DNA from: Lactococcus protaetiae
GTDB lineage: Bacteria; Bacillota; Bacilli; Lactobacillales; Streptococcaceae
Direction of reading: 5' to 3'
DNA: 64,000 nucleotides
Assembly (NCBI RefSeq): GCF_006965445.1
Contig: NZ_CP041356.1
Location: 2,480,001-2,544,000 of the forward strand
In this document: piece after piece, positions 1 to 7,552 of the stretch
Position numbering within the stretch: position 1 is the stretch's first letter
Layout of the letters: the number at the start of each line of letters is the position of its first letter
Notes under the pieces: generated by a model
Told to the model about the DNA's origin: nothing
Database searches by the model: none
The model's input: the letters and a program-made list of their open reading frames with translations, nothing else
Made by a program: the position numbers and the translations under genes

Positions 1-407
1 GGATTTGGTTTTCTTGGAAAACCATATTCACTTGTGATTACTTCTGTAAAATAGTCCGAAATGCTCAGCTGTTCAAGCAATTGATGAGCATTTTTACCTT
101 TATGTGTATAGATAAAATTTTCAATCTCTTGAGATTTCGTCCAATCTAGTATCGCTTTTGCGCCCTCCATCAGCTTTATCTCATCATTTCTTGCTGTCGT
201 TTTTTTGGTAAAACTTGACTTTATCAAGTCAAAATCAACAGGTTGCGTTTTTAATAGCTCATTGACCGAATACTTTTTAATGAACTGATAAACTTGCGTA
301 CGTTCAAAGGGTAAATTAAAATTTGAAAAAGTTTCTGACAAAGCAGTCAAAAACACATCATAGCTGTCAATCAAGGTCCCATCCAAGTCCCAAATAAATG
401 CTGCCAT
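1..407 (-). CDS. HAD-superfamily hydrolase, C-terminal part cut by window edge
   Basis: Probable phosphatase of the HAD superfamily (phosphoglycolate phosphatase or beta-phosphoglucomutase-like subclass). The reading frame starts with ATG at 407, preceded by a GGAGA site, and runs off the window at base 1 after about 135 codons. Near the N-terminus it carries motif I, WDLDGTLIDS, in which the first Asp is the expected nucleophile. A helical cap region follows, and then a segment resembling motif II (IYTHKG), where the substrate-binding Thr would sit. Its start lies 2 nt beyond the stop of the DUF1054 gene, so it is the last visible gene of a Nudix-DUF1054-HAD operon. The substrate cannot be told from the sequence. 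Confidence 0.85.
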   Translation of the reverse strand, partial: MAAFIWDLDGTLIDSYDVFLTALSETFSNFNLPFERTQVYQFIKKYSVNELLKTQPVDFDLIKSSFTKKTTARNDEIKLMEGAKAILDWTKSQEIENFIYTHKGKNAHQLLEQLSISDYFTEVITSEYGFPRKPN

Positions 408-408
408 T

Positions 409-1077
409 TCATTTCTCCATGAGTTGCTCATAAATTGGAAGCAAGCTTCTTATCGTCTCTAACATCTCCGTCAAAATATTCTCATCATGCTTTCCATCAA
501 ATTTCTCAGCTGACCAAACACGTCCAATCTCAAATTCCGATTTTTTCACTGCTGACAGGCGGTTTATAGTTTCTGTCAGCACTGACAAATCATAAAATTC
601 AGCTTTCGTATGGTCTTTTGAAATGACAAAATCTAATGGCAACTTTTCTAGCTCTGTCAAATTTGACAAAAGTCTGTCAGCATAATCTTTTTGAGCCTTT
701 GGTTGGTCGATGATTGACAAATAGACAAAGACATAATCCTTCCAAATCCCTAGTTGAAAATGAGGTTCCATCTTATAACCTCGCGGTTTTGTAGAAATAG
801 CTGCCCAAGTACTTTCTGGCGCATTTGTCGTTCTCCTGAGATGTTTTGCGATATGCAAATAAAATTGATGCTCTGACAGATTTTCTGTCATTTTCGCACC
901 TTTGGTGCTCGATTGTCCACTCTCGCTAAGCGACTGAAGCCGCAAGTCGAGTCGCAGTACTGACAGAAATTTTTCACCAATTTCCAAGAAATCAGGTTGA
1001 ATCTTTTCACGAATTTTACTCATTCTGGCCTCTAAACCAACGATATCAAATACTTCAAAAGATTGCTCAGTAAACAT
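409..1077 (-). CDS. DUF1054 (UPF0637, YktB-like) protein with internal insertion
   Basis: Member of the DUF1054 family, whose function is unknown. Family-like segments are the N-terminal [18 protein letters not shown] and, later, [21 protein letters not shown] chose ATG at 1077 because AGGAGGAA lies 5 nt upstream; the longer frame from 1104 begins inside the Nudix gene and has no such site. The start overlaps the Nudix stop by 11 nt, which suggests translational coupling. From memory of the family, these two conserved blocks are normally about ten residues apart. Here roughly 28 additional Leu/Ser/Arg-rich residues separate them, encoded by hairpin-forming DNA like the intergenic repeats of this genome. 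Confidence 0.85.
   Translation of the reverse strand: MFTEQSFEVFDIVGLEARMSKIREKIQPDFLEIGEKFLSVLRLDLRLQSLSESGQSSTKGAKMTENLSEHQFYLHIAKHLRRTTNAPESTWAAISTKPRGYKMEPHFQLGIWKDYVFVYLSIIDQPKAQKDYADRLLSNLTELEKLPLDFVISKDHTKAEFYDLSVLTETINRLSAVKKSEFEIGRVWSAEKFDGKHDENILTEMLETIRSLLPIYEQLMEK
888..966. repeat. Hairpin-chain repeat fragment inside the DUF1054 coding region
   Basis: This stretch contains GCACC-TTT-GGTGC, a segment reading TGTCC...CTCGCTAAGCGACTGAAGC that parallels the TGTCC...TCTAGTCGCTGAAGCGAC module at 34452-34484, and a CTGACAG word at 960-966. It keeps the reading frame open. It coincides with the residues that look extra relative to other DUF1054 proteins. The assignment to the intergenic repeat family is by eye. 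Confidence 0.5.
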
Positions 1078-1537
1078 ATCCTTCCTCCTGTGCCAAATAA
1101 TCACGAATCACTTGCTTATGGCCTGAAATAAAAAGTGGTAGAGAAAGCGTCTTTAAATCCACCCAGCGTAATTCTAAAGTTTCTTCATCTATGTAAGAAA
1201 CATCCAAAGGCGCTGTCAACTCACAAATATATACAATGTCAATAGACTGAACCTTATCACCATTGGGATAAAGCACATCTTTCCAAGTATAAACGCCTAA
1301 TTGACGCACAATTTTTACAGCAGTAGTCCCAGTTTCTTCAAAAATTTCGCGACGAAGTGCCGTTTCAAAATCTTCACCTAGCTCCATGCAACCTCCGACA
1401 AAACTCCAAAGATGATTATCGCCACGTCTTTGCATTAAGATTTTTCCTTCAGAGTTCCTGATTAAAGCCACACAATAATTTAAGAAAATCTGCTCATGAG
1501 CTACTTTTGAGCGAATCCATTTAATATAATCAGCCAA
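1067..1537 (-). CDS. Nudix hydrolase
   Basis: A 156-residue Nudix-family pyrophosphohydrolase that cleaves nucleoside diphosphates linked to another group; the real substrate is unknown. The Nudix box GX5EX7REUXEEXGU is complete at about residues 49-71 (G, E, then REIFEETGT), so the Mg-binding Glu residues are present. The surrounding features are a beta strand with the [17 protein letters not shown] pattern and an N-terminal extension of about 18 residues. Its stop overlaps the DUF1054 start, placing it first in a three-gene operon with DUF1054 and the HAD hydrolase. That arrangement fits housecleaning of damaged or excess nucleotides, which is inference. Confidence 0.9.
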   Translation of the reverse strand: MADYIKWIRSKVAHEQIFLNYCVALIRNSEGKILMQRRGDNHLWSFVGGCMELGEDFETALRREIFEETGTTAVKIVRQLGVYTWKDVLYPNGDKVQSIDIVYICELTAPLDVSYIDEETLELRWVDLKTLSLPLFISGHKQVIRDYLAQEEGYVY

Positions 1538-1953
1538 ATTTTACCTTCTTCAATCGAGTTCGATGCGCTTAAAATTATGAAAATTAGAACGAGTGCCCCT
1601 CACATCTTAACTAACTAATACTGTTTAATTTCTAAATGGAACATTTAGAAATTAAAGTTTGCGTTCCACGCAAATCACTTCTTGCGCAAGCGCAAGGCGG
1701 TATATTTGCAGTTCAACTACCAAATCTGCTACGCAGATTTAGAGATGAACTAGTATGATTCCGTCCTCCTTGAAAGCTATGAAAAAAGATAAAATGTCCA
1801 ATGGACTGTATCCATCTCCACATTTCCCCATCTTCGTAGTGTAACTACTCGCTGTCCGTTCGCTTAACTGCTAAAGCAGTAAGAGCAAAAGACAAAGCCC
1901 AAAGAGCCAAGTGGCATTTTTCAACCTTTCAGAGCAGTCGAACTCACATCTTA
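1538..1953. repeat. Intergenic chain of perfect hairpins
   Basis: No gene seen. The gap is filled with consecutive inverted repeats: a 15-bp perfect stem with GAA loop (1624-1656), TTTGCGT-TCC-ACGCAAA (1658-1674), CTTGCGC-AA-GCGCAAG (1681-1696) and AAATCTGC-TAC-GCAGATTT (1722-1740). Beyond them, around 1850-1900, is a module shared with other gaps (CTGTCCGTTCGCTTAACTGCTAAAGCAG, then GAGCAAAAG). It separates the Nudix operon from the DMT transporter gene. None of the hairpins has a T-run that would mark it clearly as a terminator. Confidence 0.7.
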
Positions 1954-2880
1954 TTATAAAAACTTAATAAATACAACACCAAGTAGCATCACAAGTACAC
2001 CTACAATCTGTACTGCTACAATCTGATATTTTGGTGATTTCCACCAGCCAAATTGCTGAACAAGCATAGAACCTATGATTTGCCCAATCAATCCCATAAC
2101 AACAGTTAAGCCCGCACCAATATGTGGTACTGCAATAACAGTCGCAAGAACAAACAAACTGCCCAAAATCCCTCCGAAAAAATTCCAAGCTTTCGCTTGA
2201 CGTAATGTCTTCCAACTTGGAAGTCTTCTATCCACAAGCAGTACTACAAATAAAATGAGTATCGTTCCTATCAAAAATGAAATAAAGCTCGCTTCAGACG
2301 AATTTTTTAGCAAAACACCTAGATGTCCATTAATTGCTTGCTGAGTTGCACCCATCATTCCAATCAAAACACCCCAAATTTGCCAGCCTGCCAACCGTTC
2401 TTTATCTTTTTCTACATTTGGTTTTTTGCGCAAATTTGGCAAAACAACTGCAATAAGCACGCCGACTAATAAAATCAGGATTCCGCTTGCACGCATCAGC
2501 GTGAAGATAATTCTTGGCGAGCCAAATAAACCAAAACTATCAATAACCATTCCCATTAAGATTTGCCCCAAAATCGGTAAAATAACAGTTTGAAGCGCAC
2601 CTAGACGCGGAAAAAGCAAAATGTTTGAGGTTAAATATACTGCTCCTAAAAGACCCCCAAGCCATATCCACCACGGCTGAGTCAGAATGAAATGAAGACT
2701 AGGCAATAAACTTCCTGTTGTAATCAAAGTCATAACAGCAAGAAAAATTGTACCAACAACAAAAGAAATCAAGCCCGAAAGGAAAGGCGAGCCAGCATAT
2801 CGGCGTAAATCTACATTGATAGGACTTTGATTTGAAAGCAGAAAACCTGCGAATAAAGAAATGACAAGAAAGATAGACAT
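1954..2880 (-). CDS. DMT-superfamily transporter, duplicated YdcZ (DUF606) type
   Basis: A 308-residue integral membrane protein with about ten hydrophobic segments. The protein is an internal duplication: the N-terminal half (about 1-145) and C-terminal half (about 165-308) each carry a five-helix DUF606/YdcZ unit, joined by a charged linker (RKKPNVEKDKER). This family belongs to the drug/metabolite transporter superfamily, but its substrates are not established. The start ATG at 2880 has AAGGAG at good spacing. It is flanked on both sides by the hairpin-chain repeat, so it is probably transcribed alone. Confidence 0.85.
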   Translation of the reverse strand: MSIFLVISLFAGFLLSNQSPINVDLRRYAGSPFLSGLISFVVGTIFLAVMTLITTGSLLPSLHFILTQPWWIWLGGLLGAVYLTSNILLFPRLGALQTVILPILGQILMGMVIDSFGLFGSPRIIFTLMRASGILILLVGVLIAVVLPNLRKKPNVEKDKERLAGWQIWGVLIGMMGATQQAINGHLGVLLKNSSEASFISFLIGTILILFVVLLVDRRLPSWKTLRQAKAWNFFGGILGSLFVLATVIAVPHIGAGLTVVMGLIGQIIGSMLVQQFGWWKSPKYQIVAVQIVGVLVMLLGVVFIKFL

Positions 2881-2934
2881 GATTACTCCTTAAAGTTATT
2901 TTTTGTTCCTTTACTTCAAGGTTCCCAAAGCTGA

Positions 2935-3626
2935 AATTTAACCAAGCAAGTGCGTGCGATCTTCGCCCTTTGGGCTACGCGATAAACATTTGTCCGTTTT
3001 ATCTAGCCGCTGAAGCGTCTGATAAAAAGGCTGTCCATCCTCGCTACGGTGCCTACGTGCTTCGCACGCCGTTCTGCGAACGGTCTACGCAACTTCGTTG
3101 CTCCGCTGTCCGTTTGCTTAGCTGCTAAAGCAGCAAGAGCAAAAGGCAAAGCACCTAGTCGGAGTGGCAACTCCCCCACCTCTTACGTGGAGGGATAAGC
3201 AGCACTAAGCGTTGCTTTCGTTCTACTGCCCTAGGGTCTAAGCGCTTTAGCGCTTAGACTTCAGGGACAGGGTGACCTCATACCTTTGATGTGAGGCTGT
3301 GTCCTAGCAACAGTGGGGATTCTTTCTCCACCATCAATGTTAGCCATCAAAGATATGCTGAAGTCTAAACGATTATACTTCAGGGCAGTAGAACAAAAGC
3401 AGAGCTTGCCATTTCGCCTTACGACTTTATAGGATAGCTGTAGCAACGGATGTGCTAGTTGATCTAGTCGCTTGCGATTTGAACTTGCCACTTTATAGGA
3501 TAGCCGTTGGCGCTTTAGCGCTTACGGATATGCTAGTTGTTTCACCTAGTGGCTTAGTGAAATCGACAGCGGAGCGAAGCGGAGATAATACTGCTAAGTT
3601 AAAACTTCAAAGTTATTATTATTTTA
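2935..3626. repeat. Composite mosaic palindromic repeat, largest copy in the window
   Basis: About 690 bp with no convincing gene. It starts with the left terminus seen elsewhere (AAGCAAGTGCGTGC at about 2944) and then runs through GCCC-TTTG-GGC, CGTGC-TTC-GCACG, CCGTTC-TGC-GAACGG, GCAAC-TTC-GTTGC and GCTGC-TAAA-GCAGC. A 10-bp stem with TTTA loop lies at 3236-3259. It ends near 3604 with an inverted left terminus (GCTAAGTTAAAA). It therefore looks like two elements joined head to head. Short open frames inside it have no ribosome site and are not called. Confidence 0.75.
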
Positions 3627-4115
3627 TCACAGTTTACTCGCGATTCTCTCAATTGTATTGAGGTTTCTACTAGTAAACTTTTCTTTATATTGTTTCTTAC
3701 CTAAAATCTTTCCAAATGGCGTATGAAGTGTGCTTCCAATTGGTACTTGCCAGTAAAACACATTTTCTACAACACTTCCAGCTTCTTCTTTCGTTTTTAA
3801 CTTAGAAAATTCTTCTAAAGCAAGTTTTGCAAAATCAGCCTGAGCAATAAAAACATAGATATGAAAATTTTCTTTTTTATTGAATGGATTGTTTTGTACT
3901 ATTTTTTTTAGTTCGGGCGCAGTTTTAATAAAAGTAAATACGGGCAAAAAAGACAAATCAGGAGGAGTTGTAGAACTATCGAAAATAACATTTCCTGTAT
4001 TTAAAATCGTCTGAACCGTTGTCATTCCTTGCCGTTCAAACTCAGACTTCAAATCAGTCATTTTTATTTTCATACCACCGACATTGATGCCACGTAGAAA
4101 ACCAATGTATTTCAT
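3627..4115 (-). CDS. DUF1697 family protein
   Basis: A 162-residue member of DUF1697, recognised by the N-terminal FLRGINVGG signature followed by the [10 protein letters not shown] block and the C-terminal [15 protein letters not shown] block. The function of the family is unknown; it is a soluble alpha/beta protein found singly in many Firmicutes. The start ATG overlaps the aroB stop by 4 nt, so it is translationally coupled to aroB and probably co-transcribed with it. The gene's stop lies directly against the large composite repeat. Confidence 0.85.
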   Translation of the reverse strand: MKYIGFLRGINVGGMKIKMTDLKSEFERQGMTTVQTILNTGNVIFDSSTTPPDLSFLPVFTFIKTAPELKKIVQNNPFNKKENFHIYVFIAQADFAKLALEEFSKLKTKEEAGSVVENVFYWQVPIGSTLHTPFGKILGKKQYKEKFTSRNLNTIERIASKL

Positions 4116-5179
4116 TTTCTCAGATAATCCCTCATTTCCTCAAAGCTCACAGGGTTTATCGCAGCACGTCCAATCTCAGGTACAATCACTGTTTTAATCA
4201 ACTTACCTCGTGCTTTTTTATCATGAGTCAATGCTTCAAACAATTTTTGTTCTTCCCACGGTTTATACTCAACGGGAAGACCATATTTCACAACCATTTG
4301 GCGAATTTGTTCTGTAATTCCTTTTGGCATCAATCCTTTTTCCTCAGCAATTTTGCTGATTTGTACCATGCCAATCGCAACTGCTTCTCCGTGCATCACT
4401 TTGCCATAACCCGCAACACTTTCTACTGCATGACCGATGGTATGCCCAAAATTCAAGAAAAGTCTCACACCGTTATCTAACTCGTCATCAACAACAACTT
4501 TACGTTTCACATCACAAGAAGCAAAAATAATCTCTTCTGCATGATTTTGTCTCAAATCACTGATATCTTGAGCTTTTTCGAGTAGCTCCCACAATTTTTT
4601 ATCACCGATTAGTCCACATTTTATGACTTCTCCAAGGCCTTCTTTGAATTCTCGAACACCTAGTGTTGAAAGAACATCAGGATCTATCAGCACCCCGTCA
4701 GGTTGCGTAAAAGTACCAATCATATTTTTAGCAACACTAGAGTTAATTCCTGTTTTTCCACCGATTGAACTATCAACCTGTGCAGTTAAACTTGTTGGGA
4801 TTTGTAAAAAATGAATACCACGCATATAAGTACTTGCTACAAATCCAGCTAAATCTCCCGTTACTCCACCACCTAGCGCAATGATTCCATCTGAGCGAGT
4901 CACACCATTTTCAGCTGCAAAATTCCAAGCGGCTTCCGCTGTTGCTAGCACTTTACTCGCCTCTCCTTCTGGAAACTCAAATACTGATACATCAAAACCA
5001 GCTTCTGAAAGGAGTAACAGAACTTTTTCTCCATATAATTGATTGACGTGATTGTCAGAAATCAACATGATTTTTTGCGGTTTCCAAAGGCTTGCGACCC
5101 AAGCACCTACAGTGTCTAGACTACCACGTTCAATAATGATTTCATAGGGATGATTGGGCAAATTTACATTCAATTTCAT
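4112..5179 (-). CDS. aroB: 3-dehydroquinate synthase
   Basis: Second enzyme of the shikimate pathway, converting DAHP to 3-dehydroquinate with NAD and a divalent metal. The 355-residue length is normal. The nucleotide-binding GGGVTGD is at about residues 103-109. The metal-site segments [22 protein letters not shown] and [10 protein letters not shown] are intact. ATG at 5179 has GAGGT upstream. It lies 65 nt downstream of aroE, reading the same way, so aroE-aroB-DUF1697 form a probable operon for aromatic amino-acid and chorismate supply. No other shikimate gene is in the window. Confidence 0.97.
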   Translation of the reverse strand: MKLNVNLPNHPYEIIIERGSLDTVGAWVASLWKPQKIMLISDNHVNQLYGEKVLLLLSEAGFDVSVFEFPEGEASKVLATAEAAWNFAAENGVTRSDGIIALGGGVTGDLAGFVASTYMRGIHFLQIPTSLTAQVDSSIGGKTGINSSVAKNMIGTFTQPDGVLIDPDVLSTLGVREFKEGLGEVIKCGLIGDKKLWELLEKAQDISDLRQNHAEEIIFASCDVKRKVVVDDELDNGVRLFLNFGHTIGHAVESVAGYGKVMHGEAVAIGMVQISKIAEEKGLMPKGITEQIRQMVVKYGLPVEYKPWEEQKLFEALTHDKKARGKLIKTVIVPEIGRAAINPVSFEEMRDYLRK

Positions 5180-5244
5180 TAATAGTACCTCTTATTTTCA
5201 AGTTCTATTTTTAGATAAAGTAGATGATTAGATTAATAAAGCTG

Positions 5245-6129
5245 TCACTCACCATCACCTTTATTCATGTGTATTTTATCTCTAAGCTTTTGTTCGATTT
5301 TATTTGTTGGCATCTTTTTTCCAGTCCACATTTCAAAGCTCGCTGCTGCTTGATGAAGCAACATTCCTAGACCATTCGCAGTAGTTGCACCTTGAGCTTT
5401 TGCCCATCTCAAAAACGGAGTCTCGGGAACTTTATAAATTGCATCCACCACAAGACAATGTTCTGACAATCTCAGTTCATTTGGAAGGGGCTGAGATTCA
5501 CCGTCCATTCCAACAGAAGTTGCATTAACCAATAATTGTGATTCTGTCAGTTGTTTTTGAATTTCGTCAGTAACCGACAGGTCTGTCAGTAAAATCTCTG
5601 TTTCTGTCAGTGCTGACAGCTTTTCCAAACGTGCTGACAGAGATTCAAATGACTGTGAACGACGCGCCAAAACATTGATTTTTTTGACCCCAAGAAGTGC
5701 AGCCTGAGCAATAATTGCAATTGCTGCACCTCCACCACCAATCATCGTCATAGTCTGGTTTTTGACATCAAAATCAAACTGATCAAGCGCTTTAAAAAAA
5801 CCAATCCCATCAGTATTATGACCAATCAATTCTCCGTCAAAATTAACAACCGTATTGACAGCGCCAATCAACCTAGCTTCATCAGTCAGATAATCTACAA
5901 AGTCAATCACATCACGCTTATACGGCATAGAAATGTTCACTCCATACATATTTAAACGTTTAACATTTTCTATAATAGCACCTAAATCCTCTGATTCAAC
6001 TTCCCATGCAAGATAGACACCATTTTCATTCGTCAACTCAAAAGCTAAATTATGAATAAAAGGAGATAAACTGTGTTTAATCGGCTGAGCAACAACCGCT
6101 GCCATACGCGTATATCCATTAATTTCCAT
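5245..6129 (-). CDS. aroE: Shikimate dehydrogenase (NADP)
   Basis: Reduces 3-dehydroshikimate to shikimate with NADPH. The 294 residues include the substrate-binding SLSP (20-23), the catalytic pair Lys71 (MPYKRD) and Asp107 (NTDG), and the glycine-rich NADP loop GGGGAA (131-136). Five CTGTCAG/CTGACAG words fall at 5544-5640 and encode the loop rich in Leu-Thr-Asp/Glu (LSALTETEILLTDLSVTDE). This insertion-like segment sits between the NADP-binding core and the VNATSVGM motif. ATG at 6129 has a purine-rich GGGGATAG upstream. Confidence 0.96.
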   Translation of the reverse strand: MEINGYTRMAAVVAQPIKHSLSPFIHNLAFELTNENGVYLAWEVESEDLGAIIENVKRLNMYGVNISMPYKRDVIDFVDYLTDEARLIGAVNTVVNFDGELIGHNTDGIGFFKALDQFDFDVKNQTMTMIGGGGAAIAIIAQAALLGVKKINVLARRSQSFESLSARLEKLSALTETEILLTDLSVTDEIQKQLTESQLLVNATSVGMDGESQPLPNELRLSEHCLVVDAIYKVPETPFLRWAKAQGATTANGLGMLLHQAAASFEMWTGKKMPTNKIEQKLRDKIHMNKGDGE

Positions 6130-6537
6130 TATCTATCCCCATTTTCCTATACCGTTATTTCGTATTGAGACTATGACTAATTCGTTGTAATGTACAACAA
6201 CGAATCAACGTCACTGCATAACTTCGCGCTTTATTTGTTTTATCTAGGTCATTGCAGTTAGCACTATCTGTTTCTCCTTGTTTCCTCAATAGATTGCAAG
6301 ATTGAACTTCCGACTTTATAGGATTTTAAAGTGGAGTTAGTATATCAAAATATTCCACAGATACACCTTCTTCACAAGTGTCCAACTATCTCTCCAAATA
6401 AACTTTTATTTTTTTGAATTTTATCATCATCTGTCAGCTCTGCTAAGTCCTACAATCGAAAGAAATAGCCAACTTTTCTCAATACCAGATATAATGCCCA
6501 TCACTCTGAAACTTTAAAAGAACTGACATAAAATAAA
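6130..6537. other. Intergenic region without a recognised gene
   Basis: A 408-bp gap between aroE and the dedA terminator. A 9-bp inverted repeat (ATTCGTTGT / ACAACGAAT) lies at about 6179-6204. The phrase CGACTTTATAGGAT near 6307 is shared with the composite repeat near 3421, so a degenerate fragment of that family may be present. One CTGTCAG word is at 6431. No open frame with a ribosome site was found. Confidence 0.5.
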
Positions 6538-6567
6538 AATAGTACTTACAGTTTTGTAAGTACTATT
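6538..6567 (-). terminator. Intrinsic terminator of dedA
   Basis: A perfect 13-bp stem (AATAGTACTTACA / TGTAAGTACTATT) with a 4-nt loop. On the minus strand it is followed by a T-rich run. It begins 11 nt past the dedA stop codon. Confidence 0.9.
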
Positions 6568-6577
6568 CTATCATAAT

Positions 6578-7234
6578 CTATACAGCTTTGCGCTTCGCAA
6601 AAACACGTTTTAATACACCGATGAATGCTGGTAAAAGTGAAACAATAACAATCGCAATCATAATAATCTCAAAGTGAGCTTTAACAAAAGGAATTCCACC
6701 AAATAAATATCCTGCACCAAGTGCAACAATTACCCAAGCAAAACCACCAATTAAATTAAAGAAGACAAACTTCTTATGTGGCATCTTTCCTGCGCCAGCC
6801 GTAAACGGGACGATTGTACGAATAATCGGCATAAAACGTCCAAGAAAAATCGCCCAAGAACCCCATTTTTCAAAAAATTGATGAGCTTCTTCCATGTATT
6901 CTGGCTTCAAAAAACGACTTAACCATCGGTGTTTTGGAATAACATCTCCAAATTTTCGCCCAATTTCAAAATTTACTAGATTTGCCAAGAAAGCTAAAAG
7001 TCCCATGATTAGAATCAATAGCCCTAATGATAATTTACCATTTGACATCGCTGCTAAACTACCAACAAAGAACAATATCGAATCTCCAGGTAAAAATGGA
7101 AAAATTACAATCCCAGTTTCAATGAAAATAATTGCTCCAAGCGTAATATAAATCCAAATATGACCATTAGGCATCTGAGCAAAATTCGCCATCCACTCAT
7201 TAAAAAAACCAAAAATCGAAAGTTGTGTAAACAT
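6578..7234 (-). CDS. DedA-family membrane protein
   Basis: A DedA/SNARE-associated (VTT domain) inner-membrane protein, a family implicated in flippase activity for undecaprenyl phosphate or phosphatidylethanolamine. Hallmarks are FIETGIVIFPFLPGDSILF and the GRFMPIIRTIVPFTAGAGKM block with its conserved Arg residues. Several transmembrane helices are visible. I prefer ATG at 7234 (218 aa) to the upstream GTG at 7285. The first residues, MFTQLSIFGFFNEW, look like a normal family N-terminus, and a TATGAT box ends 6 nt before this ATG. No Shine-Dalgarno is visible, so the transcript may be leaderless. Confidence 0.85.
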   Translation of the reverse strand: MFTQLSIFGFFNEWMANFAQMPNGHIWIYITLGAIIFIETGIVIFPFLPGDSILFFVGSLAAMSNGKLSLGLLILIMGLLAFLANLVNFEIGRKFGDVIPKHRWLSRFLKPEYMEEAHQFFEKWGSWAIFLGRFMPIIRTIVPFTAGAGKMPHKKFVFFNLIGGFAWVIVALGAGYLFGGIPFVKAHFEIIMIAIVIVSLLPAFIGVLKRVFAKRKAV

Positions 7235-7240
7235 TATCTT

Positions 7241-7267
7241 ATCATATACAAATCCAAACTTTATCAA
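7241..7267 (-). promoter_or_regulatory. Possible leaderless promoter of dedA
   Basis: TATGAT at 7241-7246 lies 6 nt from the dedA ATG, with TTGATA at 7262-7267. The spacing of 15 bp is short, so this is the weakest of the leaderless candidates. Confidence 0.4.
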
Positions 7268-7473
7268 TTGAAAATCCGCAGGCACTCACACAAGTTAAGC
7301 CTCATCATTAATAAAGTTCATCAGGGATTTGTCATCCTTCCCTTTATACACACGATACCGTGTATTCTTTCATTTCAATGTGGGTTTACCACTTGCTCAA
7401 TTTTACACTAAAATGCTATTTTTGACAATATATGCTTTATGACGGTTTATCAGAATGTATAACATTAGAGAAA

Positions 7474-7490
7474 TGTTAGAAAATCTAACA
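7474..7490 (+). promoter_or_regulatory. GlnR operator upstream of glnP
   Basis: TGTTAGAAAATCTAACA is a perfect inverted repeat that matches the GlnR/TnrA consensus TGTNA-N7-TNACA exactly. It ends 5 bp upstream of the glnP -35 box. In L. lactis, GlnR represses glnPQ among other nitrogen genes; applying that here is inference from the match. A second overlapping repeat (TAACATT / AATGTTA) lies just upstream. Confidence 0.85.
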
Positions 7491-7495
7491 TCGCC

Positions 7496-7524
7496 TTGAA
7501 TTGTGTATACATTTATGATATAAT
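7496..7524 (+). promoter_or_regulatory. glnP promoter
   Basis: TTGAAT (7496-7501) and TATAAT (7519-7524) are separated by 17 bp, 28 nt upstream of the start codon. AGGAGG is at 7542-7547. Confidence 0.88.
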
Positions 7525-7552
7525 TTTTCCAGAATAAAATTAGGAGGACGAA

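Noticed and set aside
2935-3626. CRISPR array
   Set aside because: The repeats are of different stem sequence, irregular spacing and no constant-length spacers; no cas genes nearby.
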